Notes: generated by a model from the sequence alone, not told the origin. Numbered from the stretch's first letter, positions 35,796-47,749 are shown. The stretch is 64,000 nucleotides of DNA from Aselliscus stoliczkanus (GCA_033961575.1 CM066732.1:73942687-74006686); one strand, 5' to 3'. Program-made: numbers and translations.

Positions 35796-36405
35796 TTTTG
35801 TTCTCAAAGTTGCATTTACATTAGAATCACCTTGGCAGTTTTTATTTTTTTATTTTATTTTTAAAAAATATTTTATTGGGGAATTGGAGGAGGGGAACAG
35901 CATTGGGGAATCAGGAAAGGGGAACAGACAAGTTGCTGTCCTTTTGTTCTTCAGTCTAGTTGTGGAGGACGTCGCTTCACTGGCCCATGTTGGTATCATC
36001 ATTGCGCTCTTCCCGGACGGCCACTCCTGGCGGCTCACAGTGGCTCAAGGCAGCTCATGAAAGCACACACCCGCTGCCAGGCCAGCCCCACTGCAGCCTA
36101 CACTGTTGCCGGCGACTCACGGCAGCCCAACTCCAGGTCAAGCTACTGATCACCATCTTAGCTGTAGAAGGTGCAGCATCACCCTCATGTGGGATCTGAA
36201 CCGGTGGCCCTACTGCTCAGAGCTGGCATCCCAAACCAACTCCTAACCAACGCACCACTCGGCAGTCCCACCTTGGTAGTTTTTTAAAGTCCTGATACCC
36301 AGGCACATATCATACCAATTAAATCAGAATCTCTGGGGGCTGAGACCCATCCGTGATTTTAAACAGCTTCCAGGTAATTCTGATATTTAGCCAGGGTTAT
36401 AATGT
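35796..36405 (+). mobile_element. MER5A-like hAT fossil, interrupted by a SINE
   Basis: The left part 'tgttctcaaagttgcattt', 'acattagaatcaccttggcag' and the right part 'aatcagaatctctggggg', 'aaacagcttccaggtaatt', 'ctgatatttagccaggg' together read as one MER5A-type nonautonomous hAT element. The SINE at 35843-36269 splits it. Orientation is tentative because the family is near-palindromic. Confidence 0.82.
35843..36269 (-). mobile_element. Long-form tRNA-headed SINE (type A)
   Basis: Reverse-oriented full-length copy: T-rich tail at 35843-35875, 'ttattggggaattggagg', 'cagtctagttgtggagg', 'tggcccatgttggtatc' and the head 'ctaaccaacgcaccactcgg' at the right end. ACCTTGGCAGTTTT (35829-35842) and ACCTTGGTAGTTTT (36270-36283) form the target duplication, one mismatch. 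Frames of up to 107 codons inside it are repeat-derived. Confidence 0.96.
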
Positions 36406-39400
36406 TTTATAACCCTTAAACTGTGACACATTTCTTAACTTGGGCAATGACAAGTGAATAGCTTTTAACATTAGACTTTTCCATAGTAGATGCTTTTCAT
36501 ATTCCATAATTTTGATTTGAAGATCTTAATAGACTGATGAAAAGCACATAGTTTCATTATATAGAGGCAACCCATGACCTATAGTCAAAGACTTAAAGGC
36601 ACCAATAGTTTATTTGCATGTTTTGAATACTAGAGGATGCTATGATTTTCACTCATGTTCTCTCTGTCAATGCCTTTACTATTGTAAATACCTGAAAAGC
36701 ATTAATATTATAAGACTTAGAAGCAAAATAACTAACAGACCAAGCAGATATTAAAATTGCACCAAATAGAAAAATAATTCACAAATGGAAAATTTAGAAT
36801 AAACATATATGTCGAATCCATAATTGTGATTAAGAAAGTGTGGATGTTTACTTTTTCTAGTGTTAAGTTTCTATGATCCTAAAATTTGCCAGCCAGTATT
36901 ACTTTAAATTGGATAAAACAGCATCACTTCAACACACTTCAGGAAGTATTTTGAGGCATCATAAAAATAATCCCAAAAGAAGACTCCAGCCAGACACGTG
37001 AGGGTATCGTTTCAGACAAACTTGAGGAGCCGGTTGACCGAACATCAGGGAAAGCGAAAAAATAACTTCAGTCATTTGCTTATTTAACTATTTTTAAAGA
37101 CATAGTTAGCTATATTGAATTATTGCAGTGTAGCAAGGGCAGAAATATGAGAACTAGTGCAAAGTAAGAGAGGAAATAAAGGCAGTGGTAACTCACCTTG
37201 AACAATTCAGGAGTTAAATAACAGTGAAAACAGCACCATGTTGGTTTAATGGCTTGTTGCCTTTTGTTTATTGCTGGCCCACCATGCTGGAGGTTCTTGG
37301 ACCTGTGTAGAAGAGGTGTTGGTAGGGTCAACGTACCTGCCTTTCAGGGTTTCTGGTGCTGCTCAGGGTCAACTGAGGGCAGATCCAGACAAAAGAGTGA
37401 TAGCGCTCGTCTCTGCATTTGTTCTCAGATGATGATAGGTTCACCCGATACCCTAGACTCACACTCAGCTATTGTAAAATGGATTTAGCTCCCTGTCTAG
37501 AGTGTGTAAAGCTGGTAAGAAGAAACAATGGGGATGCATCAAACTGCAGACAGAAGGTTGAAACTTATTTGTCCTCTTCAGTGAATGGTCAGATGAAAAA
37601 AGAAAATTGATTTTCCAGCCATTTTATTGAATTCACAGACTTCCAAGCTCTTAAATAAGGACCAGTGAAAAGGAAATGTCTGATTACTTTGCTCTCCTAT
37701 TCTCGCAAAGAAATGGATTCATCTCCTTTCCTCTACCTTTTGTTCTTGCCTTCCTCTCCTAGAGGGAATAAAGAAACAGAACAGAATGCAGAATCTTGGG
37801 GACCATCTTTAAGCGATAATGCATTTTCTTTTTGTAGCCTTCTTTCCAGACTGTGAAGCAGATAACGTAACAGGGTTTGGGGAGTGACATCTACCTTAGC
37901 CCCTCTCTGTCCACCCAAGGTGTACCTGAAATAAATTAGTTATTAGAAAGTGAAGTATCTTCTTTGTAGAGAACTCATTATCTTTGAGATTACTAATATT
38001 GTGTATGGCTGATTCATCATTATGTGAAAGTGAAAAAAAGCTCTTCTCTTTACCAATGCAATGCAAAAACTCTAATCTCTTTCCAGTAAATGGACAGTTT
38101 TCCTTGTAGGCTTATTTGTTTTCACAGTGCTCACTGAGTGTAGTCATTTTCTGGGTTTATGGTAAACTTAGGTGAAAGATTGTCAAGTGGCCACATTTGG
38201 GGGATTGATGAAGTGTTCCGTTCCCTCCTTATAAATTCACCCTGAAGTACATACATTTTCTGGGGATCTTTTTCCATCGCAGAGAGCTGTATTAGTCTTA
38301 CATTAGTTAACATTTATGATGAAAATAATGATAAAATTTATTGTCTGGAAATGAAAATATCAGTGCCTCATACCCAATTTGTCTGCCGTGCTTTGGTACA
38401 ACCTCAATCAAAACTGAGTCAATCAGGAGTGACCTCATAGGGTCACTAACTAAAATTAATTCTGGTTTTAATGATATATGTCTCTAATTTATACCTAAAA
38501 AGTGTGGACCACCTGTGTTGTTGACTGCTTGTGATCATCTTGAGACCTAAGGGATTTGTATCAAGAGAAAATCCAGACATGCAGCATACATGTTTCTTTA
38601 AAGCGATGATGCTATAAAAATTATTTTCTCAATTAAATCTAAGTTATTCACTTTTTATTTTGTAAAGCCATAAAACTCCTGGCTTTGCAATGATTGAATG
38701 TATGCTTGTGATTTGTTTTCACTAGCCTCTTATTACCCTTCTCCAATGACACCATTCATTCATGTAGCATAACCACAAGTCTTTTAAAGTGCATTTCATA
38801 GGACGAGGCTATGTTTGGCACGGAGCTGTAGCTTACAGTGATACGATTTTATAGAAAATAGCAGTATTAATCAGGTATATTCTGGTGAGCTAGAAGTAAA
38901 TGTTTATGATTATTGTCTAAAGCCAAACAGGAAAATGTTAAAGCAATAATAAATATGTGCTCTCTCATTCCAATATACCAGCTTAGGCAAATTTTTGGCT
39001 GGAAAAGCATAAGTGAGTAATTAGATAATTGCTGCCTTGATTGAGCTTAATAGGAAACATTTCAATTAGGCTAAAACTACACAGAAAGGAAGTGGGTTTT
39101 TTACAAAGGGAAACATTCCTTGTCATGCAACTGTCAGCTTGTGCCCACACTAAGAGATGGGATTAAGTGGATCTCTGCAAAGGAAACAAAAAAGAAATGA
39201 TTGCAGTAATTAGACCTATACTTAAACATTGTGTCTTCTGATAGAATTTCTTGATGATTCTAGCTTCGATAACGCAGCCCTTATAAATGTCTTGCCTGTA
39301 ACAAATTACTGCCTTAAATCTGTGGCAAAACAAGTTCCTGGAAAAAAAAAAAGTTATGATTTTCTCATACTACAAAAACTAACATTCTAGAATTGCAGGC

Positions 39401-40094
39401 CTCTTCGCCAAGCCACCTGCATGCTAGCAAATAATCAGAAAAGCCATTTGGGGCTAGTTTGCATGGTTAATAGTTTCTCCCTAGTATACCTTGAGAGTAT
39501 GTATCTAGTTGCTGACTCAGGGCTTGAGCCAGATGTAAAAAAGTCTCCTTTCTCAGAATAAGTGTCCAAGGAACAGTGCTATTCTTAATATTCTGGGGGT
39601 TGAAGTAGTGATGTGACCTCTCTTACCTATCAACAGAGGGGTTTTATCCATTGGGAGGGCACATGGGTCCACTCCCAGTTGGTTAAATTCATGGGGATGA
39701 TGTAATTACTGATGCCATATGTGTCCTCTAACAACTTGCAAAGTGCCCAGCCCAAGGCCTCACACATATAGACATTTGGTAAATCATTCATATTGTTTTG
39801 ATACTGCTCTATATGAGAAAGAGACTAGCTTGAGCTTTTGCTAAATGAGAACTGAAGAAGCGATCGATGCAACACCAAACTACTACTATACCACCTCCGT
39901 AGAAATGTGGTATGTCACCCAGATCTCATAAGGAACTTGTCAAGATGCACGTAGGTCTCATTTAAAGTATCCCGAATCCAATACACTGATGTGACTGAGA
40001 CATCCTTCTCCTTCAGAGCATCTACAGTTACAGGGGAAGTAATATGAGCAGCCCAGGTTCGGAGACGGCAGCTTGGAAGAGGCTGTTAAATTCC
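36406..40094. other. Repeat-poor unassigned stretch
   Basis: About 3.7 kb with no repeat I recognise beyond an L2-like tail near 39735-39790 ('agtgcccagcccaaggcc'). The part 38560-39480 has several ATTA/TAAT cores, for example 'gagtaattagataattgctg' at 39014-39033 and 'caattagg' at 39063-39070. It looks like the AT-rich conserved noncoding elements found near developmental genes. No exon with a plausible frame and splice sites was found. Confidence 0.4.
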
Positions 40095-40350
40095 TTGTAT
40101 TGTGTAGTGGTTAAGAGCATGGGCTTTGGAGTCAGGTAGGCCTGGTTTTAAGTTTGGGCTCTGCTACTCGCTGTGTAATCTCTGGCAAGTTCCTTAACTT
40201 ATTTTTCAAACCTCAGTTCGTTTGCGTAGTAAATGGGAATAATGCTATTCCCTTCCTCCCAGGGTTGTGAGGAATTAATGAATGAATGCTGGTAAGACCT
40301 TAGCATAATTAAGCACTCAGAAATCTGTGGCTCCTATTATTAGTAGAGGT
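40095..40350 (+). mobile_element. MIR, near full length
   Basis: 'tattgtgtagtggttaagag', 'catgggctttggagtcagg', 'ctctgctactcgctgtgtaa' and 'cccagggttgtgaggaatta' cover MIR head, core and tail. The best-preserved MIR in the window. Confidence 0.95.
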
Positions 40351-41190
40351 CAAGAGTTCTTATAGTAGAGCACAGTGCTGAAGAAATGGTTTCTGAAGTC
40401 AGTGGTGCCAAGGGTTTGCCCTTCTCTCCTCACCAGCCAAGCTTATCAGTATTGAACGCACTGTGCCAGGGCCCGCTCCTGTCTGTTTCAGGATGACGGA
40501 ATGTAAAGCTGGTATGAAGCCTGAGGAGCCAACACTAAAATGAGCTGAAACCTTGCAACTCATGGTCCCTGCTAACAGACCTTCCATTTCTGGTCAGTGT
40601 TACTCAGCGATCTGACAGGTGGGCCATCTCCCACTGTGGTCAGCCGCTTTGTACAGAAAGCAGCACTCCTCACTCATGCCCAGGTGAAGCCGTCTGGCGT
40701 GTGATGTTCTTTCAGTACTAATGACTAAAAATGCTCCATTTGGCTATTTACATTATTAGGACTTTTACGTAAAGCAGATTTCACTCATAGTTAACTTCTT
40801 AAGGTCCATTTGAAGGGAAAACTGTATGCTGTTGCGTAGAAGGATTTACATAGTGTTTCTCAGCACATTGGGTTAGGAACTCCAAGCCCATGACAGTAAA
40901 GGTAAAGAGCTTGAATCGTGGCTGATTTTAGATTCTAAAATAAGATTCTTACCAATCAGTACTTTGTAGTTTGTATAGCAGGCCTGGTCCTGAAAGTTTC
41001 TTTGGGGGATAAATTTATAAGGTCCATTTCATGGACCCCATACAGAAGTATCTCTATTTCTCTTTTCTTTCTCCTCAAAACTAACTGTGGTATCTGAAAT
41101 AATAAAAAAAATTCAGACTTTCATTGCGTGGGTAAAACCTTAGGTTTTCTTTCTTTAAGGTGGTGGCCTAGTAAATGAGAAAGTAGAAGA
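40351..41190. other. Unassigned stretch
   Basis: Unique-looking, moderate GC. The 62-codon minus-strand frame at 40399-40587 is unrecognised. Confidence 0.4.
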
Positions 41191-41211
41191 GGGACCCACA
41201 GATGAGTTCCA

Positions 41212-41307
41212 CAGAGAAGGCTGGGGGCAGTTCTGTGGAGAGAGCTGGGGACAGTTTCATGGAAAGATCTGGGGACAGTTCCAAAGAGAGAGGTGGGGAC
41301 AGTGCTG
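41212..41307 (+). repeat. 24-bp minisatellite, four units
   Basis: Four consecutive 24-base units start at 41212, 41236, 41260 and 41284 with core 'ctggggacagttc' (unit variants ctgggggcag, ctggggacag, ctggggacag, gtggggacag). A degraded further unit may precede at 41190-41211. Confidence 0.93.
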
Positions 41308-42689
41308 TTTGGGGCATTTGTGTATATTGACAGGACTTTGCTTTTCTTGAAGAACTAACAGAGATTTTTCACCTCCATTGTCCTGTCCCCATTTATTTTT
41401 AGACTGTTTATGATTAATTTTCCTGTGTGGAAATGCCAGCCTGAGATTTCAAGTGGCAGATCCCACTTTTGCCGCAAGACTCAGGTATTGTGTGTGCCCT
41501 AAAGGACAGAAAATGCTTGCCTTTTCTATTATACTCTTTCTTATGTGGTTTGGCATTAAGTACTGTGTCCTTTCTGTAGGAGCCTCTTTTACTGAGCATT
41601 CTACATTATGACAGCAGCTTGACTTGCTGCCAGAGAAGCTAGAAATGAACGAAGTTTAAGATAAATATCAATGGTGATTTTTTTTTTCTTGGTCACTTTC
41701 TCTTGCTCTCTTTTCCCTTTTTTTTTAAAGGAGAGTCATATGTTCATATCCTAACTTGTCCCTATAGAGAGTCAATTACAACCAGTTGGCTGTAAATCTA
41801 ATCCAAGAAAAACACTGAAAGAAGGAACTGTAGCACTAGATACCAAGGGTCTCTAGAATCACTATAAATGTTAAGAACGTGTCAGCTGTGAACTAAGGGC
41901 CTTTAAGCGATATTTTAGGGCCCATTGCTTCCCAGCATGGCCCCAAATGAATAAAATTTAGCCAGGCATTTTTGTATGGTTAGATATTTTTTTCTGGAAA
42001 CTTTTACAAGTTAAGACAAAATCACAATTAAGACTTTATAAATAGAATGTGATTAAAAGTTCATGAGCAGGCTGTCCATAGTCAAAATTAAACCGTAAAC
42101 TGGTCAGGCCAAGTCCTTTTCCTCCCCAAGCTCGTTAACATCTCATACCCTCCACTATTGCACACATGAGCAGCTTTCGACATTCACTGTCCCTACCCTT
42201 AATATCTAGTGAAGAAACAGTATATTTGAAGAAACGGCATCTTCAAAAAGTTCATGGTAATAATAATAAATACATTTAAAAATTAAAAAGTGTGTTAGAG
42301 GTAACAATCCAGTGGAGAACCTTTTTGACAGCATCTGTACCTTGATTACTCAGTTTTAAAAACCAACAATGTTAAGAGGACTTAATTTGTACATCGGTGA
42401 ACGAAGATTCTGCATCGTAGCAGCAGCCGCTCACTTCCTGAGCGAGAGCAGATGGCAAAGTGAGTGCTTTTTGGCCCTTCATCCAGGTGAGAACTGAGAT
42501 CCAATTTCTTCATCCTGTATGCACATACAGTATGAAATATGATAATTTAAAAGTGAGAGCTGTAAAGACCCCGTGCCAAATGGCAGTAACTGCTTTCAAA
42601 AAATTGATTTTTGCATTCTCTGAGACATTTGTCTCCTGTCTAATGAGCTTTCTGAAGACACTCTAGTGATGTGCTTGAATTTCAGGTTT
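41308..42689. other. Unassigned stretch
   Basis: No repeat recognised. Around 42410-42470 a small GC-richer patch contains 'gcagcagccgctcacttcc' and a splice-donor-like 'aaagtgagtg', but there is no supporting acceptor or frame. Confidence 0.4.
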
Positions 42690-42844
42690 TTGTCCTATTG
42701 TTGCTAGGCCATGCGATGTTTAGCAAGTAATCGAACCTCTGTGGGCCTTAGTTCCTAATCTATATGTAAATCAACAGTGTTTAATTAAAGGTTTAGGTGA
42801 CCATTTTCAGTCTTACACTCCACAATCTGTGAATCACGTTATCC

Positions 42845-42965
42845 ATTAAACCTCAACCTTGGCAGTGAATCAGAATCAGCCAGGGAGTTTTAATAATTAC
42901 CTAGGCCCCCTCCCACAGAGGTTCCAATTCAGTAGGTCTGCGTGAAGCTTTTAAAAGCTTTTAAA
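42845..42965 (+). mobile_element. MER5A-like hAT fossil
   Basis: 'ggcagtgaatcagaatcagc', 'cagggagttttaataattacc', 'taggccccctcccacagagg' and 'ttcaattcagtaggtctg'-type text match MER5A. A MIR-like bit ('cctctgtgggccttagttcc') precedes it at about 42700-42780. Confidence 0.75.
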
Positions 42966-43379
42966 AAGTAGTTGTACAAACAGGGTCGAGATTACAATAA
43001 ACAGTTAACTCCTTGCCAGGCACTTCTGTGTTCCTAGATAGAGCAGAGCAACCTGATCTAATCAGTTGAAATGTGATGAAATAGCTTATGAAACCTTTGC
43101 ATTTTGGCTTTGACACCCTGGATACCCTCTGCCCCAGTCTTTTGAAACTCCCATGCCTTCAATGCTGCCATGTGACAAATGTGTAAGCATCCAATATATC
43201 AACTCACCAGTCAGGTCCAGTCAGATAAATGGTAGGAGGGTATATATACTGTGACCTGTGGAAAAGGCATATCCTGTTTTATCTAGCTCATGAAATTGTC
43301 TTCAGGGCAGATATTCTAGTTTGATAGGAAAGACTAATTAGAGGATGAAGAAGTATAAGGCAATGTAACATTTAATCTT
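42966..43379. other. Unassigned stretch
   Basis: Nothing recognised. Confidence 0.4.
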
Positions 43380-43510
43380 TGCAACCAGATAAGCATCAAA
43401 ATTCCATTTTATAGATAAGAAAAATAAGCCTCAGCGAGGCTTACCTCTCTCACCCAAGATTACACAGATAACAGGAAAGGGAACGTGTGAGTTATATCTA
43501 ACTCATGAGC
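43380..43510 (-). mobile_element. MIR fragment
   Basis: 'attccattttatagataag', 'aataagcctcagcgaggct' and 'caagattacacagataac' are antisense MIR text. Confidence 0.8.
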
Positions 43511-43744
43511 CTGTGATCTCCCCACAGGCTTTGTTGCCACAGGGAAGGGTCATGCTGCATAAGCAGGCCTTTTCAAGTGTTCCTATGGTCATCCATACAC
43601 AGGCCTCTTTAGCTGAAGGGCTGTCCATGGTATCCTCACCCTCCATTCCATAATTCAAGAGCCCTTTAACTTTAGGGAAATAATGAAAGCGAATACTTGA
43701 AAATGATCAAACCCCTATGGAAAACCCATGGTAAGGACCAGCTC

Positions 43745-44300
43745 TCTTAAACCGAACTGGAAGAAGCATAAATTGCAACTATCTTTCTGGAAAGTAATTT
43801 GGTAGTATATGTCAGTAATCTTAATGATATTCACATTCTTTGACATATTATGCCTACTTCTAGGAATCTGTTTTTAGAGAATAATCATTGGTGTGCACCA
43901 ACATTAAATAAAAAATAATATTCTTTAGAACATTATGTATAATAAGTAAAAAGGGAACAATCTAAATATTTAGTGAGGGTGAATAGTTCACTATACTTAA
44001 GTACATCCATATGATGAAATATTATGTAGCATCAAAAATAATGCTTATGAAGAGATTTTAATGAAGTGAGGAAATATTAATGATATTATGTAAAAAAAGA
44101 TACAAAACTATATGTTATGATCTCAGCTATGAAAATAAAGGATGTAAGCATTAAAAATCCCAAAATGTTAACAGTAGTGTCTCCAGGTAGTAGGATTATG
44201 AATAAAATTTATTTTCTTAAACTTTTTTATCCATTTAAAAAATTTTTCCAGAAATGATCATGTATTATTTTAAACTTTAAAATATACTGATGAAAAAAAA
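43745..44300 (+). mobile_element. Old LINE-1 (L1ME-like) fragment
   Basis: 'ctggaaagtaatttggtagt', 'tgcctacttctaggaatctg', 'ggaacaatctaaatatttag', 'acatccatatgatgaaat' and 'attatgtagcatc' follow L1ME ORF2-end order. The 3'UTR-like end 'tccatttaaaaaatttttcc' follows. Heavily decayed. Confidence 0.8.
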
Positions 44301-45208
44301 GAACCATAGAATTTGGTTGGAAAAAGAAGATTGGACAGAAATAAATTAGGGATAGTAGACCAGAGAGCTGAGTTCTAAGTAAATCTAAGCATACCCACCA
44401 AAATACCATTTACTTTTATAGAAATCCTTCCTTTCCGTTTGGACTATATTTTCCCCATGTATAAATTAGGGGATGGATCAAAGAAATATTAAAGACCTTT
44501 TTATATTTGAGATTTAAAAAAGGCTTATTCTTATCACGATCTTGCTATAAAGAATTCTTATTTTCTGATATGAACAAAATAGAACTGTTACCCAATAATT
44601 TCTCTAGTTTTCTGCTTTGGAACAGTAACCAGGCTATTGTGGAAATTTACCCTGTTGTTTCAAGGGCGTGAATAGTTTTGTGACATAGGGAGAGATCAAT
44701 CCAGATAAGCATATGGACACCTAAAGACAAAATATGGCTGATTACTCCAAAAGGCCCAGTACTTAGTACAACTGAATCGGGATAAATTAGAAACTAAAAC
44801 TTACAAGCATTCATGAGATTTCAAGAAACCAGTGGATGTCTTTAATGTCAAATACAAAAAAATAAATTAAACAAAGATCACCCAAACAAACAAAACAAAT
44901 AACAAAAACAAAATACCCTGCCCTCCAAAAAATTCCTTCTCCAACACCAGAGAACTGAAATCAGAAAGCAGAGCCATAAATGATGGGATCAGGAGACTTA
45001 GATGGAGGCTTGTTATAACAGGAGATTGCTATATTTAAACTTCTGCATTAACCAGGATCCCATGTGGGAATTTGCATGATCTCACACTAGTTGTACCTTG
45101 TTGTATCTACTTGTTACTCATATGAAAAGGGAGAACATAGAATGTATTTTGTGGCATTGGTTTAGAATTCCAGATACTGGTGTGAACTCATGACTTTTAA
45201 TATATATA
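44301..45208. other. Unassigned stretch
   Basis: A-rich at 44860-44930 ('caaacaaaacaaataacaaa'). No gene or named repeat recognised. Confidence 0.4.
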
Positions 45209-45336
45209 CTAGGTGTGCCAAAAACATGTATCCACATGACTTATATTCATCTTTTGTTATCAGTATATTTTGAATATTATAATTTTAATACAGTTTTTTT
45301 TTCTTAAAATGTTTATACATTTTTTGGCACCCTCTG
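45209..45336 (-). mobile_element. Mariner-type MITE, 128 bp
   Basis: Inverted ends 'ggtgtgccaaaaacatgtat' on the left and 'atacattttttggcaccctc' on the right, with TA on both sides (45207-45208 and 45337-45338). The interior on the minus strand ('aaaattataatattcaaaat...actgataacaaaagatg', in parts) aligns with the left half of the larger element at 57591, which sets its orientation. It has no coding remnant. Confidence 0.88.
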
Positions 45337-46286
45337 TAGAAAGACATACGAATAAATGTAAATGTAAAATTGTGTGTATATATAGATACATGTGTATATA
45401 TCTGCATGCATATATCTTATTGCTCTGGCCACTTGAGTGTCGGAGATATCTCAGTAGTAAAGAGCACACCTGATACCTAGATTCTAATTTCTAAATATTG
45501 TTCTCCGTTTAAAAAAAAGCTAGAGCTCCTTGGAGAAATGGCTTGATTTCAGGGTTGAGGCAGGGGCAGTGTAAGATAAACTTGGACTATCTTCTACCAG
45601 AAAGTAAGGATATACTCATGATGGAGACATGGGAAAAGGATATATAAAATAGTTTGAAGGGGCTCTAATTTGCCAAATCTGGGACAACTTGAGCATTAAA
45701 ATAATGATACTAATGGATTCTATCACATTGAATAAAATAGGTATCCATGAATCCTCACTGATAAATAATAAATAAATAAATAAATAAATAAATAAATGGA
45801 GATAAGAGAAAGTTCTATAGTAGAATGCTGACTATTAAATGTAGAAGTAATATATTTAGAAAATTATAGCAACAATTGTAATAATTCAGTCAAGAAATAG
45901 CAATACATGCTGAAATTGAACATAGCATGCCTTCCATGTTGCCCTGAAGTAACAACATAATAGTTTTAGAATCTGAATCTTATCATGAAGAAGCATCATG
46001 GAAACCCAATTGAGAAGCATTCTACAAAATCATTGACCTGAATTTTTTTAAAATGATAATATCATGAAAATAAAGGAATGACAGATGAACTATTTGAGAT
46101 TGAAGGGGACCAAAGAGACATAAGAAATAAATGCATCGTGTAATCCTTGATTGTATTCTTTACTGTAAAGTACATATTTGAGACATTTGGAGAAACTCTT
46201 GGGATCTCTGAGTAAGAGATACAGGAAAATTCTCTGCATTAATCTTGCAATTCTTCTCAAGTTTGAATTTATTTCAAAAATAAAAC
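45337..46286. other. Unassigned stretch with (AATA)n
   Basis: Includes (AATA)n at about 45761-45798. The text 'tcattgacctgaattttttt...aaataaaggaatgacagatga' (in parts) suggests an unidentified old repeat. Nothing firm. Confidence 0.4.
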
Positions 46287-46455
46287 TTTTTTTTATTAGT
46301 TTCAGGTAAACAAAGTAATGTAGTAGTTAGACATTTACACCCCTCACAAAGTGATATCCCCTCCCCCAATCTACTACCCCTCTGACATCGTATACATCTG
46401 TCACTATATCATTAACTATATTCCCTATGCTATACTCCACATCCCATGGGGGGAA
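46287..46455 (-). mobile_element. LINE-1 3'UTR end
   Basis: T8 run, then 'attagtttcaggtaaacaaag', 'agttagacatttacaccc', 'tatcattaactatattccc' and 'tatgctatactccacatccc'. This is the reversed terminal L1 3'UTR ('gcatagggaatatagttaat'). Confidence 0.85.
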
Positions 46456-46458
46456 AAC

Positions 46459-46460
<2 letters not shown>

Positions 46461-46516
<56 letters not shown>

Positions 46517-46530
46517 GTATATATATATAA
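46461..46530. repeat. (AT)n microsatellite
   Basis: About 25 uninterrupted AT units then GTATAT variants, between two antisense L1 3' ends. It may have grown from the tail of the right-hand one. Confidence 0.96.
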
Positions 46531-46680
46531 TTAATTATAGTTGACATTTAATATTGTTCAACTTTAGCTTCAGGAGTATAACACAGTGGTCAGGTGTATG
46601 CACAGTCCATGAAGTGAACTCCCTGATAAGACCAGTGCCCATCTAACACCCTCCATAATCTTTACAACATTATTGATTAT
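46531..46680 (-). mobile_element. LINE-1 3'UTR, non-inverted part of an inverted insertion
   Basis: Reversed text 'gttgacatttaatattgttc', 'cagtggtcaggtgtatgc' and 'gcccatctaacaccctcc' is an L1 3'UTR end. The neighbouring segment from 46681 is L1 ORF2/3'UTR upstream sequence on the opposite strand, consistent with one twin-primed insertion. Confidence 0.75.
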
Positions 46681-47660
46681 GTTTCCCATAGTGGAGGTAC
46701 CTCAAAAAATTGAAAATGGAACTACCTTAGGACCCAGCTATTCTCCTGAGTATCTATCCAAAGAAATCCAAAACACTAATTCAAAATAACATGCACTCCT
46801 ATGTTTATTGCAGTGCTATATGCAATAGCCAAGATATGGAAACAACCAAAATGCCCATTGATAGACAATTGGATAAAGAAGCTGTGGTAGGGCCGGCCAA
46901 GTGGCGCATTGGTTAAGAGCTGGTTTGGGGATGCCAGCAGCCCCGGTTTGGATCCCACATATGAGGGCCAGTGACACTGCCCTCTACAGCTAACAACAGC
47001 TCCACCTGGAGCAGGGCTGTGTGAGCCTCGGCGATGGCATAGGCTGCAGCCCCTGCTGCAGTGGGCTGCCATAGGCTACAGTGAGTGGCCGGCAGCCAGC
47101 GTGAATGGCTGGCAGCCAGCGTGAGCTGCCAATAGCCTCGGTGAGCGACATCCAGAGGCTGGCGACCACTCTGCCTCATCCAGGAAGAGCGCAATGATGA
47201 TACCAACATGGGCCAGTGAAGCAACGTCCTCCGCAACTAGACTGAAGAACAAAAAGACAGCAACTTGTCTGTTTCCCTTCCCCGATTCCCCAATGCTGTT
47301 CCCCTGCCCCAATTCCCCAATAAAATCTTTAAAAAAAAAAAAAAAAGAAGAAGCTGTGGGACATTTATACAATGGAGTATTACACGGCCATAAAAAAGAA
47401 TGAAATCTTACCATTTGCAACAACAAATGGATGAACCTAGAGTATATTATGCAAAGTGAAATAAGTCAGACTGAGAAAGACTAATACCATATGATTTCAC
47501 TTATATGTGGAATCTAAAGAACAGAATAAATAAACAAATAAAACAGAAATAGACTTAGAAATATAGGAAAAAAGAACTGATGGTTGCTAGATGGGAGAGG
47601 GTGGGAATGGGGGAATGAAGATATGAAAAATGAAACATTTTAAAAATCATTACACGATTT
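46681..47660 (+). mobile_element. LINE-1 ORF2 end and start of 3'UTR, split by a SINE
   Basis: 'aaaattgaaaatggaactac', 'cctatgtttattgcagtgc', 'tatggaaacaaccaaaatgcc' up to 46887, then after the SINE 'ggacatttatacaatggag', 'acaacaaatggatgaacc' and 'ctgatggttgctagatggg'. ORF2 is interrupted by stops. The 46888-47347 interval is the inserted SINE. Confidence 0.92.
46888..47347 (+). mobile_element. Long-form tRNA-headed SINE (type A)
   Basis: Full-length copy in the L1: head 'ggccggccaagtggcgcattgg', 'ggatcccacatatgagggcc', a GTGAGC/GGCAGCC-rich body, 'gataccaacatgggccag', 'cgcaactagactgaagaac' and 'ccaataaaatcttt' plus A16. Exact target duplication AAGAAGCTGTGG at 46876-46887 and 47348-47359. 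The L1 sequence resumes in register after it. Frames up to 116 codons here are SINE-derived. Confidence 0.97.
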
Positions 47661-47749
47661 TTAAAAATCAACAAATAAGGAATAAGAGCCATTAAAAACA
47701 AAAAAACAAGAAACTTAAACCTATGAAGGCTTGGGATATTTGAATCATA

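Noticed and set aside
42440..42470. Possible first exon with ATGGCAAA followed by a GTGAGT donor
   Set aside because: Only two codons before the donor, no acceptor or promoter evidence, and such donor-like strings are common by chance.
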